Shown here piece by piece: positions 42,786 through 45,619 of a DNA stretch of 45,619 nt. Under the pieces are notes generated by a model. It was not told the origin of the DNA. It saw only the letters and a program-made list of their open reading frames with translations, and did no database searches. The stretch lies in NCBI GenBank assembly GCA_030949325.1, contig JAUZSQ010000087.1, forward strand, positions 1 to 45,619. Reading direction: 5' to 3'. A program made the position numbers and the translations under genes. The DNA comes from Sulfurovum sp. (GTDB taxonomy: Bacteria; Campylobacterota; Campylobacteria; Campylobacterales; Sulfurovaceae). Each line of letters begins with the position of its first letter. Position 1 is the stretch's first letter.

Positions 42786-43365
42786 TCAAAACTATGCACT
42801 TTAGTGCAAGGCTTTAGCTTCTAGGAATGTGTTAAAAGTTAGAATGTGGAATGAGAAATGGAAATCACACAATAAGCCAAATACAAGTACATATAGTATG
42901 GGTAACAAAATATAGGTATGGAGTTTTGAAAGGTGATATACAAAAGCGATGCAGAGAGATAATTATACAAATATGTGATGCCGAAGATATTAGAATATTA
43001 AAGGGAGTGGTAAGTAAAGACCATGTCCATATGCATATAGAGTATCCTCCAAAAGTGTCAGTGAGTGATATAGTAAAGAAGTTAAAAGGACGAAGTTCAA
43101 GAAAGTTACAGGAAGAGTTTAAAGAACTATCAAAACAATATTGGGGAAAGCATTTTTGGGCGATAGGATATGGAGCATGGAGTACGGGGAAATGTAAGTC
43201 AAGAGATGGTTAATGAGTATCTTGAACATCATAGAAATCCATCAAATAAAGATTTAGCTAATATGATATTGGAATAAGAGAGGAAAGTAATCTACGCGTC
43301 AGCTAGGACTTTCAGTCCGTTACACTCAACCTATGTACTTTTAGTGCATAGTGGTTGAGTTCCAA
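42786..43365 (+). mobile_element. IS200/IS605-family element with terminal hairpins
   Basis: The left end has hairpin TGCACT-TT-AGTGCA (42795-42808). The right end has CTCAACCTATG...CATAgtGGTTGAG (43325-43359). Both contain 'ctatg(c/t)actttt(t)agtgca', as expected for subterminal hairpins recognised by a Y1 transposase. There are no inverted repeats or target duplication, consistent with the family. It sits inside the ISKra4-like transposase gene. Confidence 0.7.
42851..43277 (+). pseudogene. tnpA: IS200/IS605 Y1 (HUH) transposase TnpA, frameshifted at the 3' end
   Basis: The frame shows 'QVHIVWVTKYRYGVLKG', then 'GVVSKDHVHMHIEYPP' with the HUH metal-binding His pair, 'VKKLKGRSSRKLQEEF' and 'HFWAIGYGAWSTG'. 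One surplus A near 43190 diverts the frame. Corrected, it reads 'NVSQEMVNEYLEHH', containing the candidate catalytic Tyr, and ends at 43277 with 'LANMILE'. Corrected length is about 141 residues, normal for TnpA. It cuts single-stranded DNA at the hairpin ends. No TnpB gene is present. Confidence 0.8.
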
Positions 43366-43415
43366 GTTCTTTAGTGCTTCTTCTGTTATTTTTTGCCCTA
43401 ATTCATTCACTTTAG
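43355..43415 (-). pseudogene. Short N-terminal fragment of the ISKra4-like transposase
   Basis: Minus-strand frame 'KVNELGQKITEEALKNLE' resembles the 'NEAGKLATGEAL'-type segment near the N-terminus of ISKra4 transposases. It abuts the IS200 right end, and the rest of the transposase continues beyond the IS200 left end. Upstream of the Lys codon the frame is blocked at a junction with ISAzo13-type sequence. Confidence 0.45.
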
Positions 43416-43445
43416 GCTACCCCAATAAAATAAACCACAATATAA

Positions 43446-44228
43446 TCATCCTCTATAAGGCACGAAAAGAGCCCATTTTTCTAAACCATGAAGTCGAATT
43501 ATTTTATCCTCGACTTCATCCATTTCCAATTTACTAAGCTTCACACCTGTAGGGTAAACTTTATCTATAAGTTTGACAATGGGTGAGATACCATTGTAGG
43601 TCATACTCTTAGCAAAGCCCATTACTTTTGAAACACTATCAAGTAAAGTACCATTCCAATGTTTCTCCAATACACCCCAAACTCTCTCAATAGGATTGTA
43701 TTTACTATGATATGGAGGATAATAAGCTAACTCTATCTCAATTTTTTCCTTCTCTACAAAATCAACAATGCGTTTCATAAATTGTGTTCTGCGACTGCTA
43801 TTTTCTCCTCCATTATCAAAATTGAGTAGAAGCTTTTTGACTTTTGGAAATGTATCTTTATTGGATTTCCAAAATCTTCAATACAATCCACAATAAAGTC
43901 ACTACTAGTAAATGTCTCATTCATATAGAGGTAGGTTTGATTATTCTCAGGCAAGAATAGTCCAAAAGGAGTGATAGTCTCATCATAGAAATCATGATCA
44001 AGTGCCTTAGTTTCGACTCTTGATGAACCTCCTCTTGATAATTTGCCAAGTCTCACTTATCTTTGGCATCTATTGAAATTCGTAATAAACTTTCATCAGC
44101 TTCACATTCTTGATGCATTTTCTTTAGGTTTTCAAAGATTTCATCTGTTTCAATAATTTTTTTTTAGGTTTGACCTTTGTCACTTTCTTTAGGGAATATC
44201 CTAATTCATTGTAGGTAAATCCGATGAG
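43446..44228 (-). pseudogene. ISAzo13-family transposase, N-truncated with frameshifts
   Basis: Recovered segments, in order: 'FTYNELGYSLKKVTKVKPKKK', 'ETDEIFENLKKMHQECEADE', 'ISIDAKDK', 'LSRGGSSRVETKALDHDF', 'LFLPENNQTYLYMNETFTSSD', 'NFDNGGENSSRRTQF', 'IELAYYPPYHSKYNPIERVWG' and 'LEKHWNGTLLDS'. The Asp-based catalytic motifs and 'NPIERVWG' are characteristic of ISAzo13 transposases. Frames break near 44165 (A-run), 44050 (A missing) and 43870 (T missing). The first 150 or so residues of the family are absent, so the element is dead. Confidence 0.7.
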
Positions 44229-44397
44229 AATTTAAGCGAACTTAAAACAAAAATTTTAAGTAAGTTTTAAAGTAAAAAAATGAAATAAGTAATAATATTT
44301 TGAATAAAAACTTAAATTATAGGTAAAATAGCATTTTTTAGACATAGAAATAGCTTCTAAAAATTAAAATGGAAAAAACTCAGATAAAAAAGAAAAA
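44229..44397. other. Non-coding AT-rich junction between two IS relics
   Basis: I see no gene or clear repeat in this spacer. It is very A-rich and separates the ISAzo13 fragment from the ISAs1-like transposase. An IS end should lie here but I cannot define it. Confidence 0.3.
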
Positions 44398-45554
44398 TTA
44401 TGGGTCTATTTCAAAAATATCAGAGGTAAAATCATCTTGATGGTGACAAGTTCGTTTAATTTGAGCGATGGTAACCTTAGCATTCATAAGTTTTTCTTCT
44501 TTATGACCATTTAGATAAAGTTGATAGAAATTAATTGTAAAACTTCTCAATATTGACATAGAAAAAGGGTTAACATAGGCAATATGCTTATCTTCTTTTG
44601 TCAACATATCAAGATGATAATGGTAAGTTTCTACTCTCCAATGTTGTAAGGTTGTATCATGAAAGTTTTGTGCAGTACTTTTGTAGTTTGCGATAAGATA
44701 GTGTATTGTAGTTTTAACTTCAGCAGTTTTTTCATTCGTTACCTCTTTTGTTATACGAATAATTGTCTGAATATTCTCGAAGTCACCAAAGAAACTTACT
44801 AAATTACAGCTTTTATTTTCATATATCTCAACTATTCTTCTTGTTATGTTATTACCTTCAATTGTAAATATACATAATTCTTATAAGTATCGGTAGGAGC
44901 TACAAACCCATTAATTATCTTTTGCTTTGGTTCTTAACTCTTGTTGGTTTCCCTTTACTTTAGCTAAATATCTTCGCCCTGAACCGTTAATCTCATTAAG
45001 TATCTTCACTTGTGTAAGAAGAGCATCAAAAGAAAATATTTGTCCCTCTTTATTAAATACTTTTTCATCCAATAACTCCTGAAAAGCAGGGATTTCACTT
45101 ACTTTCCCCTTTTCTAAAAATTTGTGTCCTATCACAATCTTTTGATCTTTATCCAAAATATTCAATATACATTTGTGACTCTCTTGTGTATATTGTCCCG
45201 TCACATCACTACCTCTTAACCATTTACCGTCTATTGCAATATTTTCTAAATTTACATAGGGTTCAAAATGCTCTCTAAATATTAGTTCTAGTTCATTATT
45301 ATCTATATTTATTAATAAATGGTGCAGAGTTGAGCGTGAAGGTATTTTAATTTTATCTTTTTCAAATAGGTCTTTGAACAAATCATTTTGGGATTGATTA
45401 ATCATCCAACAATGAAGCTCTGTATAGGTTACATAGCCTTTTAATAATCCAAATAATATCATGAACATTATCTCATGCAATGGATATTCTATTTTATGCT
45501 TATCTTTTCTGAAGTCTGTTAAGTTTTTAGCTCACGTTTAATAGCTTTTTTCAT
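44398..45554 (-). pseudogene. ISAs1-family transposase, frameshifted
   Basis: From ATG 45554 the corrected frame reads 'LTDFRKDKHKIEYPLHEIM', then 'IPSRSTLHHLL', 'ENIAIDGKWLRGSD' (first catalytic Asp), 'IVIGHKFLEKGKVSEIPAFQELL', 'IFSFDALLTQ' (second Asp) and 'YLAKVKGNQ'. After further breaks near 44920 and 44870 it gives 'HDTTLQHWRVETYHYHLDML' (with the Glu) and 'NPFSMSILRSFTINFYQL'. This order is that of ISAs1 transposases. Corrected length is about 385 residues. Position 45555 to the window end is AT-rich with no gene. Confidence 0.7.
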
Positions 45555-45619
45555 ATTTTATATTAAATCTGCTTTTCTTTTAACCTAGCTTAAAAAATCT
45601 CATCGAAGTTTACCCCGCA

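Noticed and set aside
43355..43537. Plus-strand 60-residue open frame over the IS200 right end
   Set aside because: It spans the IS200 hairpin end and antisense transposase remnants; no family resemblance and no ribosome site.
1..45619. tRNA, rRNA or CRISPR arrays
   Set aside because: I saw no rRNA segment, tRNA-like cloverleaf or regularly spaced repeats anywhere in the window.

Overview
The window is AT-rich and looks like an accessory surface-polysaccharide island of a Campylobacterota bacterium (a Sulfurovum/Sulfurimonas/Arcobacter-like organism). That placement is inference. It rests on AT-biased coding, a T-rich promoter with a bare TATAAT -10, and a legionaminic-acid gene set of the Campylobacter jejuni type (PtmE-like CBS-guanylyltransferase, LegB/C/G/I/F).

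Layout. (1) 1-1260, + strand: a decayed 3' end of an IS4-type transposase, fused to the 3' stump of a DUF1566 gene; an intact secreted DUF1566 protein; two tiny membrane proteins; and a palindromic GTAGGGG-type repeat. (2) 1303-36855, - strand: about 31 genes, nearly all overlapping or within 70 nt, read as one long operon from legB (36855) down to ugd (1303). (3) 36967-37305: a small secreted protein just upstream. (4) 37390-45619: a graveyard of nested insertion sequences (IS66, a 113-bp MITE-like insert, an ISKra4-like element, two IS4-family elements, IS200/IS605, ISAzo13, ISAs1), with signs of an internal inversion.

How the operon works together. The promoter-proximal half (legB, legC, NeuD-like legH, legI, legG, hisF2, hisH2, WbpG/PtmG-type amidotransferase, ptmE, legF) encodes a CMP-activated nonulosonic acid, probably legionaminic acid, with an ammonia-supplied acetamidino modification. 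The middle holds an O-acyltransferase, a polymerase-like membrane protein, a MurJ/Wzx-like flippase, a GT-B enzyme, an aldolase-like protein, a PglC-like initiating phosphoglycosyltransferase, an AsnB-like amidotransferase, a PglF-like 4,6-dehydratase and a Wzz-like chain-length regulator. The distal part holds rfbB, a Wzm/Wzt ABC exporter, a kinase-like/GT2/GT2 fusion with a methyltransferase, further glycosyltransferases, an LPG-synthase-like membrane protein and ugd. Parts for both Wzx/Wzy and ABC export are therefore present. Two copies of an unrecognised ~520-residue membrane protein family (10982-12532 and 18286-19896) are the least explained component.

Caution. At least twelve single-base indels, nearly all in homopolymers, break otherwise well-conserved operon genes, and more occur in the IS region. 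This looks at least as much like indel-prone sequencing or assembly as like real decay. Genes needing such a correction are typed 'pseudogene', with the indel located.
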